Positions 44,806 to 54,034 of a stretch of DNA of 64,000 nt are shown here, in pieces. Location: NCBI GenBank assembly GCA_033439265.1, contig JAVTVX010000031.1:357501-421500 (forward strand), written 5' to 3'. Made by a program: the position numbers and the translations under genes. The notes below the pieces were generated by a model. The model ran no database searches, was not told the DNA's origin, and worked only from the letters and a program-made list of their open reading frames with translations. The first letter of the stretch is position 1. Each line of letters begins with the position of its first letter. The DNA comes from Dillenia suffruticosa. Lineage: Eukaryota > Streptophyta > Magnoliopsida > Dilleniales > Dilleniaceae.

Positions 44806-47367
44806 TGCTTTATCCCAAAGCTCAAGTGTATCAGTGGCGGTCTTCAACTAAGTGAATTAGCTGAGAACAAAGGAAAAGGAAAACAGAGTGTGCGTATAGT
44901 GAGAAACAACAGAAAAATCCCACAATGATCCTCCCAACTTCAGGAGACGATATTCTCATGGTTTTTTATTTTATTTTATTTTTAATTTTTGCTTTTGCTT
45001 TTGCTTTTGCTTTTATCTCTAATTGGTAATCAACATGTTTACTTCTTTTGATAAAATATTGTGCATTCCATTTGATCTATATTTTGTGTAGATTTGGAGG
45101 CAGGTTTGTGGATTATGGAGATTACAACTATTTGATCTTGAATATAGCAACCTCTCTCTCTCTCTCTCTCTCTAAGCTCAAGTTGGTTGCCTTTCAAATT
45201 TTGAGGCCTCCCTCTCCGCATTATACATAAATAAATAATCAGTTTTATCTTGTGTGGAATAACCAACCCCATGTTCATCATAGTTCTGCTCATTCTTGAA
45301 TGTTGCTCAATTTACCCTATTGTGGTTCAAATGAATCCATCATGTATTTCTGATAATCCATTGTGGATTCTTTATTATGCAAGTAAGGGGGCATTTGGTT
45401 CACAGTTGGAAATCAAAATTGGATTCAGTATCAAAGATTTTGGGAATGGAATGAAGAAATTGATTTCAATATCAATTGTTTGGTCCAAATTCTAGGGTGG
45501 ACATAATTATCATTGTTGATATTTGATTTATATGTATTTTGAAATTGGAATCATAGAATTGTCAATTTTGCCCTTGTAAAAAATGTTTTTATGATTTAAA
45601 ATGATTTTTTATTAAACCCTATTAATCCTTTGGGATTGGCAAACCAAGGTTTAATTCCATGGTCATCTAAGTTTTCTGTCCGATCCTGTTGAGTTATGGG
45701 AGCTGATGCTTTTTCTTCACTTCGTTTTGGCTTCTTCCAAGAAGCAGAAACCTTTTCATCAATTTTTTTCTTCTTCAATTTGTACTAGCTTCTCCATCAG
45801 AAGCCGAAATCATCTCAACATCAACAATGTTGTTCTTCGGAGTTTAGTTTCCTTCACTGTGTTCTGAAGTTGTTCTTCTTTGATTTGCTTTGACTTCTAA
45901 AAGAAGTCTTCTGATTTCTAGGGTTTATGGGATTGGAGTAGGACGAAATCTCTTTCTTGCACGCCATTTTTTGACTCAAGCGAAAGAGAGAGTGAGAAGA
46001 TAGCAAAACAGAAGCTGTTTTGAGATGTTGAAGACGTCCTCCATCTCTATTTTCTTCTTCGGCTGAATGGAAGGGCAAAGAAGTGGCTAGTGATTTTTCT
46101 TAGGTTTGAGATATGGGTTTCGGCCAAAACCCATCATTTTATTTGGGTTTCACAAACCCCTTATTTGGGAGGGTTTCATTTCCAAACCTTCATTCACATT
46201 CCATTAATCCAAACAACTCATATGGTTTCAGTCCAATTCTTGATTCCCATTCTCTTTAACCAAACACCACTTAATAGTATCAAGGATAACATATTTAGTG
46301 TGACCAAACACATTTTGTATCTGATATTGGTATCAGAGCTTTCATTTTAAAGTTACACGCTTGGTACACTTGTTAAGTTTGAGGGATTTTTTTTGGGGGG
46401 GGGGGGGGGGAAGAGAGGGTTAAATCAGAGATTTTGCAACTATTATTATTTTGATATATGTGGAATGATAGATGATAAAACTTTACCGTTCAACATGCTT
46501 GTGTATATAATATTTCCTAGAAACCTGTTCATTACTGATCTTATTGTCTTGCTTTCCTTTTTTGTTTCCACTCCTGAGATTTTTGGACTTAAATTTTTCT
46601 GCTATATTGGTAGTGTATTAGTTGTGGAACAATCCTATGAAGCTCCAAAACTTCACTATTGATGATTCTCAACATATGAAATATGGACTATATTTTTCCT
46701 TGGGAACTAACTGGTGAACCTATTCTCATGGAACTACTAGTACATAGAAGTTATTTCACATTCCAAAACATCTCATCAGGTTGTTTCCTTTTGTTTTTGA
46801 ATCTATTATCTTAGTGTATTTCCTGGCCTTTCTAAATTCAACTAATTATGGGTCCCCCCCCCAATATAATTAATGACCGGTGATGATTACAATAAAATTT
46901 CTTATTAGTGCTTTTTTCTGTTTACTGGAAGTATATGGATGTTTGCTTATCGCTGAGCATCGAGTTTGGGTTGTTTTCACCAAATGGTATATGATTCATG
47001 GCTTTTCTGTAGGTGTGGATATAAGCATGAATACACATCTGAAGACTGTCAAGCTCACACTAAAGGGTAAAAATCCAGTGACTCTTGATCACCTGAGTGT
47101 TAGGGGAAACAACATTCGCTATTATATCCTTCCTGACAGCTTGAATCTTGAGACATTGCTGGTGGAGGAGACTCCTCGGGTGAAGCCTAAGAAGCCCACT
47201 GCTGGTGTGTTAAATCTGTCTTGTGCAATTCGATGTGTTTTTGGTGTTGCCTTGGCTCCGTTATGATTCTAGTATATAATTATGATGTTTATGTTGCAAC
47301 TTCAGGGAAACCTTTGGGGCGTGGAAGGGGCCGTGGCCGTGGGCGTGGACGTGGTCGAGGGCGTTAA
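26364..47367 (+). CDS. SmD1: Small nuclear ribonucleoprotein SmD1, with a ~20.5 kb intron
   Basis: Exons 26364-26377, 26476-26552, 47013-47204 and 47306-47367 join at GT-AG sites with matching phase and give 114 residues, the normal length for SmD1. The protein starts [15 protein letters not shown], continues with the Sm fold (Sm1 motif around [17 protein letters not shown], Sm2 motif [14 protein letters not shown]) and ends with the usual arginine-glycine repeat ([16 protein letters not shown]) whose arginines are methylated in known SmD1. SmD1 is one of seven core proteins that ring spliceosomal snRNAs in the nucleus. Intron 2 (26553-47012, GTCTCT...TGTAG) is full of transposons and duplicated pieces, yet the reading frame is intact, so the gene is probably expressed. 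Confidence 0.93.
26553..27481 (+). repeat. SmD1 intron 2, first copy of a duplicated intron segment
   Basis: From about 27100 to the gypsy insertion at 27487, and continuing at 33979-34500, the sequence aligns with 46290-46990 at the far end of the same intron. Shared strings include TGCATTGTGTC-like flanks, CATGCTTGTG and TTTCTAGAAACCTGTT. The intron's 3' part was therefore duplicated before the gypsy element inserted. It contains no exon copy. Confidence 0.6.
27487..27993 (+). repeat. 5' LTR of the gypsy element
   Basis: 507 bp, TG...CA ends, with a TATA-like CTATAAATAGGCAC near 27804 and an internal direct repeat GAGAAGAGTCATATTTGAGT. It is paired with 33481-33978. Confidence 0.9.
28051..29145 (+). 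pseudogene. gypsy gag (capsid and zinc knuckle)
   Basis: The gag starts [16 protein letters not shown] with a short coiled coil, followed by the retrotransposon gag capsid domain ([21 protein letters not shown] ... [30 protein letters not shown]). A TGA at 28864-28866 separates it from a zinc knuckle [14 protein letters not shown] (CX2CX4HX4C) near 28950-28992 that is in the same frame. A second TGA follows at 29146. The protein would form the virus-like particle. Confidence 0.85.
29149..33012 (+). pseudogene. gypsy pol (protease, RT, RNase H, integrase), broken
   Basis: In order: protease with [11 protein letters not shown] near 29240; RT with [13 protein letters not shown] and [12 protein letters not shown] (to 30309) and YFDDVLIYS near 30325; a nested solo LTR at 30412; RT end and RNase H from 31834 ([20 protein letters not shown]); integrase zinc-binding and core start ([19 protein letters not shown], then [10 protein letters not shown] with the first catalytic Asp). 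In-frame stops lie at 29548, 30016, 30307 and 32650. Sequence is missing between RNase H and integrase, and the integrase core is cut at 33012, losing the other two catalytic residues. Confidence 0.85.
30412..31828 (-). mobile_element. Solo LTR nested in the gypsy RT gene (Tat/Ogre-like, tentative)
   Basis: The 1417-bp insert starts TGGTGTGCCGTCAAAC and ends CCTCTATCA, with the 5-bp duplication AGAAG at 30407-30411 and 31829-31833; the flanking RT codons rejoin across it. It has no coding domain. The stretch GCGCGAGTAGGGTCGTATCC near its left end resembles the end of LTRs of Tat/Athila/Ogre-type elements read on the minus strand, which is why I place it on that strand. Insert plus duplication is 1422 bp, a multiple of three, so the host frame number is unchanged on both sides. 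Confidence 0.85.
32984..33470 (+). pseudogene. gypsy integrase C-terminus with chromodomain-like end
   Basis: After the deletion the frame changes. The sequence encodes the GPY/F-type region ([23 protein letters not shown]) and, after a TAA at 33329, [18 protein letters not shown], which resembles the chromodomain that targets chromoviruses to chromatin. It ends just before the purine tract and the 3' LTR. Confidence 0.75.
33481..33978 (+). repeat. 3' LTR of the gypsy element
   Basis: 498 bp, begins TGATACAGCACG, ends CCTGTGTCA, followed by the target duplication ATATG. Confidence 0.9.
34260..34910 (+). repeat. ~317-bp tandem duplication in SmD1 intron 2
   Basis: Two direct copies start near 34261 and 34578: both read GGTGATGATT, CTTATTAGTGCTTGTTTTG, TATTGGAAG...TCTGGATGTTTTCTCATCAC, then GAAGCTGATC/GAGCTGATC and CTGTGGCTCTTTGTGATGC. 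A third, diverged copy of the last part lies at 44340-44640, and 46870-47000 just before exon 3 is related to the first part. Confidence 0.75.
35118..35514 (-). repeat. 3' LTR of the gene-carrying element
   Basis: 397 bp. It aligns along its length with 37002-37422, including AATAAAATAGAATTTTTACT and TCCTAGAATCCTTCCTTCT. Confidence 0.85.
35844..35960 (-). pseudogene. Captured paladin-like gene fragment
   Basis: The minus-strand frame continues directly from the PRP3 fragment into [17 protein letters not shown], which matches the phosphatase-like signature ([13 protein letters not shown]) of plant paladin-like proteins. Only about 17 residues are clearly related; the following [17 protein letters not shown] is not assigned. 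It is fused in frame to PRP3 sequence at about 35960. Confidence 0.6.
35961..36720 (-). pseudogene. Captured PRP3 (U4/U6 snRNP protein) fragment
   Basis: Reading the minus strand, pieces of plant PRP3 follow each other: [71 protein letters not shown] and [17 protein letters not shown]. Stops and frameshifts separate them. The absence of obvious introns between them suggests capture from a spliced RNA, although I cannot compare with the parent gene here. PRP3 is a spliceosomal protein of the U4/U6 particle, and the host intron belongs to another snRNP gene, which is probably coincidence. Confidence 0.75.
37002..37422 (-). repeat. 5' LTR of the gene-carrying element
   Basis: 421 bp; starts TGATATGTTCCC and ends GTGCATATCA on the plus strand; primer site adjoins its inner edge. 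Confidence 0.85.
37780..38070 (+). pseudogene. LINE zf-RVT-like fragment
   Basis: At 37965-38030 the plus strand encodes [19 protein letters not shown], resembling the zf-RVT segment (CxxCG...ETVDHLLxHC) near the end of plant LINE polyproteins; the last Cys is changed to Phe. No other LINE part is evident nearby. Confidence 0.5.
38071..39217. other. Intronic sequence without recognised features
   Basis: Part of SmD1 intron 2. It has an A-rich run at 38647-38668 that might be the tail of a retrocopy, but no gene or element ends that I can support. Confidence 0.35.
39223..39438 (-). repeat. 3' LTR of the copia element
   Basis: 216 bp, TG...CA ends, paired with 43818-44018. Confidence 0.85.
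39488..40111 (-). pseudogene. copia RNase H and end of RT
   Basis: The 207-codon frame has the copia signatures [29 protein letters not shown] (D-Y-A-G with the catalytic Asp), [10 protein letters not shown] (Glu), [12 protein letters not shown] (Asp) and [16 protein letters not shown] (His-Glu-Asp). It ends with the usual DVFTKGL. It is intact over this part, but the upstream RT is broken. Confidence 0.88.
40112..42116 (-). pseudogene. copia RT and integrase core, heavily decayed
   Basis: This part of the element has many stops and frameshifts. Short pieces fit copia polymerase and integrase (for example sequence near 40600-40800 and 41200-41420, minus strand), but no catalytic box is intact enough to quote. 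Position between the integrase N-terminus and RNase H supports the call. Confidence 0.6.
42117..42690 (-). pseudogene. copia protease and integrase N-terminus
   Basis: The protease active site DSGAS is encoded at 42662-42676 (minus strand) and its frame continues to 42467 ([19 protein letters not shown], the conserved copia protease end). After a break, 42117-42359 encodes the GAG-pre-integrase zinc site: [13 protein letters not shown] followed by [10 protein letters not shown]. Confidence 0.82.
42721..43690 (-). pseudogene. copia gag
   Basis: The minus strand near 43690 begins [15 protein letters not shown]; further on are segments typical of copia gag (UBN2-like), such as [15 protein letters not shown] and the frame 42983-43174 ([21 protein letters not shown]). 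A frame at 42721-42948 precedes the protease. Multiple stops interrupt it. Confidence 0.7.
43818..44018 (-). repeat. 5' LTR of the copia element
   Basis: 201 bp; starts TGAATTCTGTGTATT on the plus strand and ends CATCTGATA, where CA has decayed to TA. Confidence 0.85.
44340..44724 (+). repeat. Third copy of the intron repeat
   Basis: It aligns with 34640-35040: GTATGATACATGG, TATCAACTT, CTGTGGCTTC...TGTGATGCTAACTGTGGAGCAC, then TTATTTAGACAACA and TTTTGGGAG. It links the region left of the gene-carrying element with the region right of the copia element. Confidence 0.65.
44725..44803 (+). repeat. (GT)n(GA)n compound microsatellite
   Basis: About 17 GT units run straight into about 22 GA units in SmD1 intron 2. 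Confidence 0.95.
44804..45383. other. Intronic sequence with simple repeats
   Basis: Contains TTTTGC repeats (44988-45014) and a (CT)n tract (45152-45173). No gene recognised. Confidence 0.5.
45387..46271. mobile_element. Tourist-like (PIF/Harbinger) MITE
   Basis: The ends are imperfect inverted repeats: GGGGGCATTTGGTTCACAG on the left and, read inverted, AGTGGTGTTTGGTTAAAGAG on the right, continuing inward with matching AATCAAAATTGGATTCAG and AATCAAGAATTGGACTGAA. TAA flanks both sides (45384-45386, 46272-46274), the target duplication of PIF/Harbinger elements. It encodes no transposase. The middle (45600-46080) has genic-looking minus-strand frames (for example [18 protein letters not shown]) that I cannot identify; they could be captured sequence. 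Confidence 0.75.
46290..47012 (+). repeat. 3' part of SmD1 intron 2, second copy of duplicated segment
   Basis: It aligns with 27100-27486 plus 33984-34480. It contains TTGGTATCAGAGCT at 46327-46340, identical to a tRNA-Met primer site; the other copy has the diverged CTGGTATGTAGAGCT at about 27170. It leads into the acceptor TTTTCTGTAG of exon 3. Confidence 0.6.
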
Positions 47368-49650
47368 TCATATAAATCTATTTTTTTTTGTACCATCAGT
47401 TCCTTGGTCACCCCCTTTGTTGTCTTGCCGGAGTTTTATCCAATTTAGATTTTGGATATTTGAAATTGTAGTATGGGAGAGGATACCATGGCACGGGTAA
47501 TTAAAAGAATGGTGTTTTGATGCTAAATACAAGTTAATTTTGGACTATTGCTCACAGCAAGTATGTTTCTTTTGGGGACAGGACTAAGAGAGGGGTATGG
47601 ACCCAAGTCAGTCCTTTGTTTTTGACCAAGGTTTTGGTACAAAACAAAAGTTTGCTTTGGGCAACGCCAAATAGCACTCTAATTTGGGAGCTCAAAACCC
47701 TAGTTAGGGGCAAAATGAGGTGAAATTTGCATCCGGTGTCAAGATGATGAACCTTTGGATAATTTGGATGGTTAGAGTAGAGCATTTATTATTTTCCTTT
47801 TCTCTTGGCTTATGCTTTCTCACCTAAATCCTTGTTCTATTTGTGGAAAACAGCAATAATATAACTTCTATTTGCTGATAATTCTTGTTATTCAGAATCA
47901 TCTTGGGTGATCCCATGTCAAAATTTTGGTTTTCCTAATCGTGAAAGAGGTCTTTTTCTATGTGGAGTTAACAATTTGTTTTCTTCTTCATGCTTCCTGA
48001 GAAAACTAGGGAGGACCTCCTATTTTTTTAGGGGAAAAAATCAGAAGAATTACATCGGAAAGGAAATAAATTGACTAGACCGAAAATTGGGGAGTCACCG
48101 AAAATAGAAGGAGAAAATATAAAAATACCTCATGTGAAATACTAAAAATTCAATAAACTTTAAAAATACCAAATTCTCTCCTCATTAAATATATAAAATG
48201 AATTCTTCCCTTTACTTCCCATCTATTTCCACCCATCTACTTTGATTTATTAAATTAATAAATGAGTTTTTTTTATTTCATCTCTCAATAAGCATGAGTG
48301 ACGTTGTTGAAAAAGAATAGTGATGGAAGGTTGATGATCGGAATCCATACAATTTTCTCTTTCATCGTCTCTCTCTCAATTTCTATATGGTATCATAGCT
48401 CTTTTTATAAAAATTACAAAAATATTTCTATAGTTTTATATAGATCTAAAAACCCTCATTTTTTCCTACTCCCTCAATATAATTATATTGATCGAATTAT
48501 ATAAGTAAATAAACACCTATTTCTTTTTTTTTCCATAACGCATCTCAGCTTTCTTCAAAATCACCTTCATATGTGCCACCATTCGCCCACGATGTGCTAG
48601 TAATCTTCTGCATAATTGACAATACAAATTGCGGCCAAATCCAACACCTAACGTCCTCTCAGGCTCACCCAAAGTTCCCAGTAGCAACCATCAATGTCCT
48701 GTCATAGCTAGTGATGAGAACCTCTTTTCTAGTTTTATGCTACTCATCTGTTGCTTTGGTTTCCAGTTGATATATACCAAATTATTTTGTCTCCCGACAA
48801 TGACAAGGTGGTAATCAGACCACCATACGACTAAGCTCGCGCCCTCATGCATTGCTAGAATACTTTTATCTTTTAGAAAAGCTACTCTCCTAGGATTGAA
48901 GAAAACTCAAATGACATCCTCTTGGTTTGACGAGTACAAAACGATGCTATTTCGATCCTTCAACACACTCCCTCAATGATTGTCACATGTCATGCCCTGA
49001 TTAGCCAATACTCACCTGGTTATTAGCCATGTCATCAGAAACATCAGTAGACATGTCATCTACCACGTTAGACTTTTGGGACCATGTCTACCATGTCATC
49101 ATGCATGTCAACAGCCATGCTAGTAGCCATATCTGCAACACGTCATTTGTTATGTCAGAATCGGGGGCCACGTCTACCATGTCATCAAGAACATATCCTC
49201 CATGTTAGCATCCACCTGTCCCTCCATGTTAGCATTCATGTGTTGAACACGTCACCATCTGACTCTACCACTTATTGACATGGTAGCACACATGCCACGT
49301 TAGCCTGCTCACACCTTGGTCCAATTCAAGTGGCCCAGGCCCAGTTCAGCCATTGACCATACTTTGATCGATCAGTTCAGCCATTTTATAACTAGCTTTT
49401 TTTTTTCAACCAAATCGTTTCCTAAGGTTTTTAGGTGTCTTGAATTCATTTTTAGGGTCAAATTGGCTAAATTTTGAACTACAAATAGCTTCGTTTCATT
49501 TCTTATGATTATTAAGTGTTGTTATTATGTATTTTTGCATTAGGGATGTTTTCAAATTCTCCTGACGCATTTCTTAATCAATTAATGCCATCTTTATGAT
49601 TCTAATTATGAGGAACTATGTAATTTTCTCGAAAGAATGTTTCTTTGGTA
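47368..49650. other. SmD1 3' flank and intergenic sequence
   Basis: The first several hundred bases probably include the SmD1 3' UTR. Bases 48990-49310 are dense in short CATGTCATC / CATGTTAGC words without a clean period. I see no gene. Confidence 0.4.
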
Positions 49651-52230
49651 TATTGTTATAGGAGAAATATCCAAATCTACACAAAAATAATGAGGAGCCA
49701 GATACATTCATAGAACGTCTGGTAAATTAAAATGCTAAGAATTATCACGTTTTCACATGGTTTCGAAACACCAGTGCCAAAGTTATCAAACTTGACACTA
49801 CAAAAGTGGTATGAGATTTCTTAAAACTTGATATTGTATATTTGATGATTTCAATCAATTTCAACTCTATAAGCGGTTTTAACATATACAACAATAATCT
49901 GGCAAAACTATCTATAGTTATGTCTCCGAACTATAAGAACTTTGGGATCAATTGGCATTTGAGAATCTTGCATGACCTAATACTGATGCAACCACTATAT
50001 ATGCTAATTTTTTGTGATCACCGACATATATGACATTTATTGATGACTCTCAAAGATACATTTGAACCCATTCGCAATTCCCTTTTTCATCATAGTTTTG
50101 TACACAATCTTGATAATGTCGTTAAGGAATTGATTACAGAAGAAAGTATCTCAATGTTCATTACATTGAGTACCATCTACTGATGTTATTTTTGATAGTC
50201 AAATTTTACCTCATCGATCTTCTCCTTTTGAAAAATCATTTATGAAGTCTCGAAAAGGACATTGTACTTGTTGCAGCATGAATAGTCACCACTTCTTTAA
50301 ATACAAAACAAGACTCAAATAGATCTCTAGATAATAGACTTTTAGACAAAGTAATTCTTTAAGTCCCTTCACGCTCAGCCTACTACTTTGGCTATTGCTA
50401 CTATTAAGGGTCCACAAGAGAGTACATCTCCAATGTTTTCATTAAAAGATCTTCAAATGCTTCTTTAGCAACTTCAACTAGATTCTGATATTCTTTATTC
50501 TCATCTTATTTGTCTAACCAGATACCCCCTTCATGGTATTTTGATTCTGCATGCTGTAATCACATGATTTTGAATGTATCTATCTTTGAGTCTTCCACTA
50601 TTTCTTTTGCCTCTCATATTATTCATATCGCTGATAATTCCATTATTCATGTTCAAAATATAGACACCGTTTAGACATGTAACTTATTCTTGTAAAATAC
50701 TTTTCTTGTCTATAAATTATCCTTAAATCTCATATCTGATGGTTAACTGTTTGACTTTGTTATTAACTTACATTTTTTGAGTCGTGGTTTATGATATAGA
50801 ACCCACATACAAGCAAGATCGTAGGGATAGGGCGTAAAGTTAGTTGTCTATTCCAACTCACTTCTCTCTTTTTTCTATCCAAACTAGTTGTTGCTGTTAT
50901 TTCATCTGCTATATGACATTCTTGTCTTGGTCATCCTTATGTCAAATTGGGATCTTTCATCACTAGAGGTTTCTTAGAACAAATTAACTCTAAAAGTTTT
51001 GATTATGCCACATGTCAACTTTCAAAGGGTTATACTTTACTTCTTCTTTTTTTAATAATGATTATACCTCTTTAGCACTTTTGATTTATTATGATATTTA
51101 GGGACCTACACCTCATAATATTATAGGAGGTTTATATTATTATATTATCTTTATTGATAATTTTTCTTGTTATATATAGATTTATCTAATGCGTTATAGA
51201 TTTGAATTATTATCTATTTATTCTCGCCTTACGAATATGATACAGATTCAATTTCTTCACAAAATTGTAACAAAAAAATTCCTTCACAAAATCAAAATTG
51301 TAACAAAAAATTCCTTCACAAAATCAAAATACTTCGCATTGATAATGTCATAGAATATGTATATAAAAAAATCATTTACTTACTTTCTTACTCAACAATA
51401 TACTATTATCCAAAGATCTTGTTCGGGAACATCTCAATGGTCGAGCAGAATAGAAATACAGACATATTCTAGATACCATTCAATTCCTTATCATGTCTTC
51501 CTCATGCTTAGAAATATTTTGGAAAGAAGCAGCTATTATAATTGTCTATACTATCAACCATATTCATACTTCAATCATTGGTAATGTCTCTCTTTATGAA
51601 TAATTATATAATTGTATTCCTAATTGCCACACTCTTAAAATTTTTGGTAACCTCTAATTTGAACTCTTACAACCCCATGAGCATAATAAACTAGAGAACT
51701 ACGAGCATGATTATATTGTTTTCTAGGATACGAAATAAAACACAAAGAGTATAAATGTTGTAATCTACTATCTCAAAAATTTTGTATCTCTAAACACATA
51801 ATCTTTTGGGAATACAAAATATTTTCAAATCTTTCCAAATTCAAAATTAGCAACCGTCCTCATCTATTCTTCTCTAACCCAACTATATTTCTATTTCTCG
51901 ACATTTCTCTTATAGATTCTTCTAATAACTCATGTAACTCAATCTCGTCTCCACCTACTCCTCTCGACTCTCCTACAACTATGAATCCATCACATATTTC
52001 AACGTATCATCCTTCATCTCCTTCAAATGATCCCTCCATTTTAGTCGAACTTTCTGCTCATTTCGTTGTTGATTTGATCATGAAAGTCACCCCCAGGATA
52101 ACCTCAAAATTTTTATGTTTCTTCTAGTATTATCTCTCTATATGAATTTCAACGGTTTAGACAGCAAATAGAAAATGCACTTAAGATACTTTTTAGAATA
52201 TGTCAAATGCCTTCTTCTGCAATCAAGAGA
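49650..52230 (+). mobile_element. Decayed Ty1/copia retrotransposon
   Basis: The plus strand shows copia pieces in order. 49660-50300 is gag-like (DLILMQPLYMLIF and a CTCCSMNSHHFFK knuckle-like stretch near 50265-50305). 50900-51030 is GAG-pre-integrase-like. 51410-51600 is integrase: the GTxQ(W/Q)SS-type motif, then RHILDT, FWKEAA and YTINHIHTS in another frame. No full reading frame, RT box or LTR pair could be found, so the boundaries are approximate. Confidence 0.6.
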
Positions 52231-53656
52231 CTATATTATTGAGACCATAAATTATATTTTTATCTTTATTTTTATCTTGGTTCTTAACTTGAAAAGCTTC
52301 TTCAATAAATCTGCTTTGATCTATAGCTTGGAAAGTATTAATGAGTTTTGAAGGATCTTTAGATACCACAATATAGAAAATTTTTGCTTTAGATTTTTCT
52401 TGAAGAGTTACTGGAACTTTTTCAATAGCTCTACATCTTCTCTTATCAATTAATTTAGTTGACTATTTTTATGATAATGTTACTATGTTTGTTCAGTCTA
52501 GTTTCGAAATCTCTTCTTAGATTCATGACTTGAATTTATTTGGTTCTTTGTGTCCTTTGGGACCCTTCCTTGAAATTGTCTCAAACTTCTTTTGGAGTTT
52601 CATATACCATAATTTTAGTGAAAACAGCTTTTGTTATTGTATTATAAAGTCAAGTGAGAGTTCTGAATTTTTTGCATTTTTCACTATGGTTGTTTATTTA
52701 AACCAAGATTGTATTGACTCAATGATGGAGATCTTTCCTTGTTTCAACAAACTCCTTGAGATCTACTCTGAAGTAGGTTTTTATTTTGGTAGCCCATATC
52801 CGATATGACAAGGAAAGATTGCTTTGCCAAAAAAAGGTATATCATGATTATGGATCAAGGTATATAAGGTTTGAAAATCTAAGATTTGAGAGGGCTTTCA
52901 AGTAATAAGTTTTGTTAATTTCTCTTTTTATAGCCACTAAGTTCAAAAGAGCTTTGATAACAGTTGTTGGATGTTTAAAAGCACGAAAAAAAGAAGGCAA
53001 AGAAAATGTAATGAAAAACTAAAAGCAAGACAAAAGTGTGATGTTCTCATTCATTGCAAAGGTATTTAGTTATAAAGCAAAAGTACTAGCCAAAGTATGA
53101 GTTAGCTAAACTAGCATCGAGTATTTTATGTCTACAGATGTCATGCTTTTATCAAACATTCTTCGTAGAACCATATATGTATGTGGGTTGTTCAAAATTT
53201 TGATTATAAATATTCTCATATCACATATGAGTAATAAATATATCATCAGTGGACAATCTTTATCACTACATGTAGCAAATACAATATGCTTTTAATTCTA
53301 TTCTTTGTTCTCTTAATGTTGTAGCTTACATGGATTGCATAATCTATCAACATTTCTTTTAAAGAAACTTATACTTGGAAACTTTTGTCCTTATTTGAGT
53401 TTAATATTCTTCTTCTTTGCATTTGATAAGTGTCCCATGCATCTTTGATAATAGATTGATTTTTGTCATAATTTCTTTATCATAATTTTTTTTCCAAATA
53501 ACAAGATAACAATTCATCAATTTCTCTCCAATCTTAAATCAAAGAAAAGTACAAAATAATTTAAAAAATACAAAATGATCAAGCCTTTTATCCAATATTT
53601 TTTCTTTTTTAGTTGGAGCCTTTAGAGAGAAAAATGAGAACAATAATCAAAATGAC
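52231..53656. other. AT-rich sequence, possible decayed coding on the minus strand
   Basis: Minus-strand segments at 52290-52500 read like protein (for example EKVPVTLQEKSKAKIF, AIDQSRFIEEAFQVK) but I cannot assign them to a family; they might belong to another retroelement or pararetrovirus. A plus-strand frame at 52530-52808 is not convincing as a gene. Confidence 0.25.
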
Positions 53657-53715
53657 ATGAACCAAAAGGAGCACAAGTGATGATGGAAGATAGACCGGGT
53701 CCCAGCCCATTCCCC

Positions 53716-53916
53716 TTTTTTTTGTACCATGTCTTGGACACCATTCGGTATTCAGAATTTCACCCCAACTAATCTGAACTGACCACTACAGTGGCTCCTT
53801 TCGGAGGGCGGGTCTCCCAATAGAGAACGCTTTATACATATGAGGACCCGATACTCCCAGTGGGAGTTAAACCTCGATTATGCTTAAAGGTATTCAACTC
53901 TACATCCAATTGAGCT
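53716..53916 (-). mobile_element. tRNA-derived SINE, second copy
   Basis: It is related to 2919-3111 and 54035-54231 and has a T run (53716-53723, the A tail on the minus strand), TTCGGTATTCAGAATTTC, GACTAATC-like body and a B-box-like region (GGGAGTTAAACCTCGA, plus strand). It is flanked by two 59-bp direct copies (53657-53715 and 53917-53975), far longer than a normal SINE target duplication. Confidence 0.75.
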
Positions 53917-54034
53917 ATGAACCAAAAGGAGTACAAGTGATGATGGAAGATGGACCATGAGCCAACCCATTCCCCATGAAATACACAATAGCAGCAAAAA
54001 TACTGCCATGATTAGTATAATTGAGAATGTCCCA

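Noticed and set aside
46880-47266. 128-codon plus-strand open frame as an independent gene
   Set aside because: Its second half is SmD1 exon 3; the first half is intron sequence read through the acceptor.
48990-49310. CATGTCATC-rich stretch as a regulatory array or CRISPR-like repeat
   Set aside because: Spacing is irregular and copies are very short; likely low-complexity sequence. A CRISPR array is not expected in a plant nuclear genome.
52530-52808. 92-codon plus-strand open frame
   Set aside because: No recognisable domain, and the minus strand looks at least as protein-like; no support as a gene.
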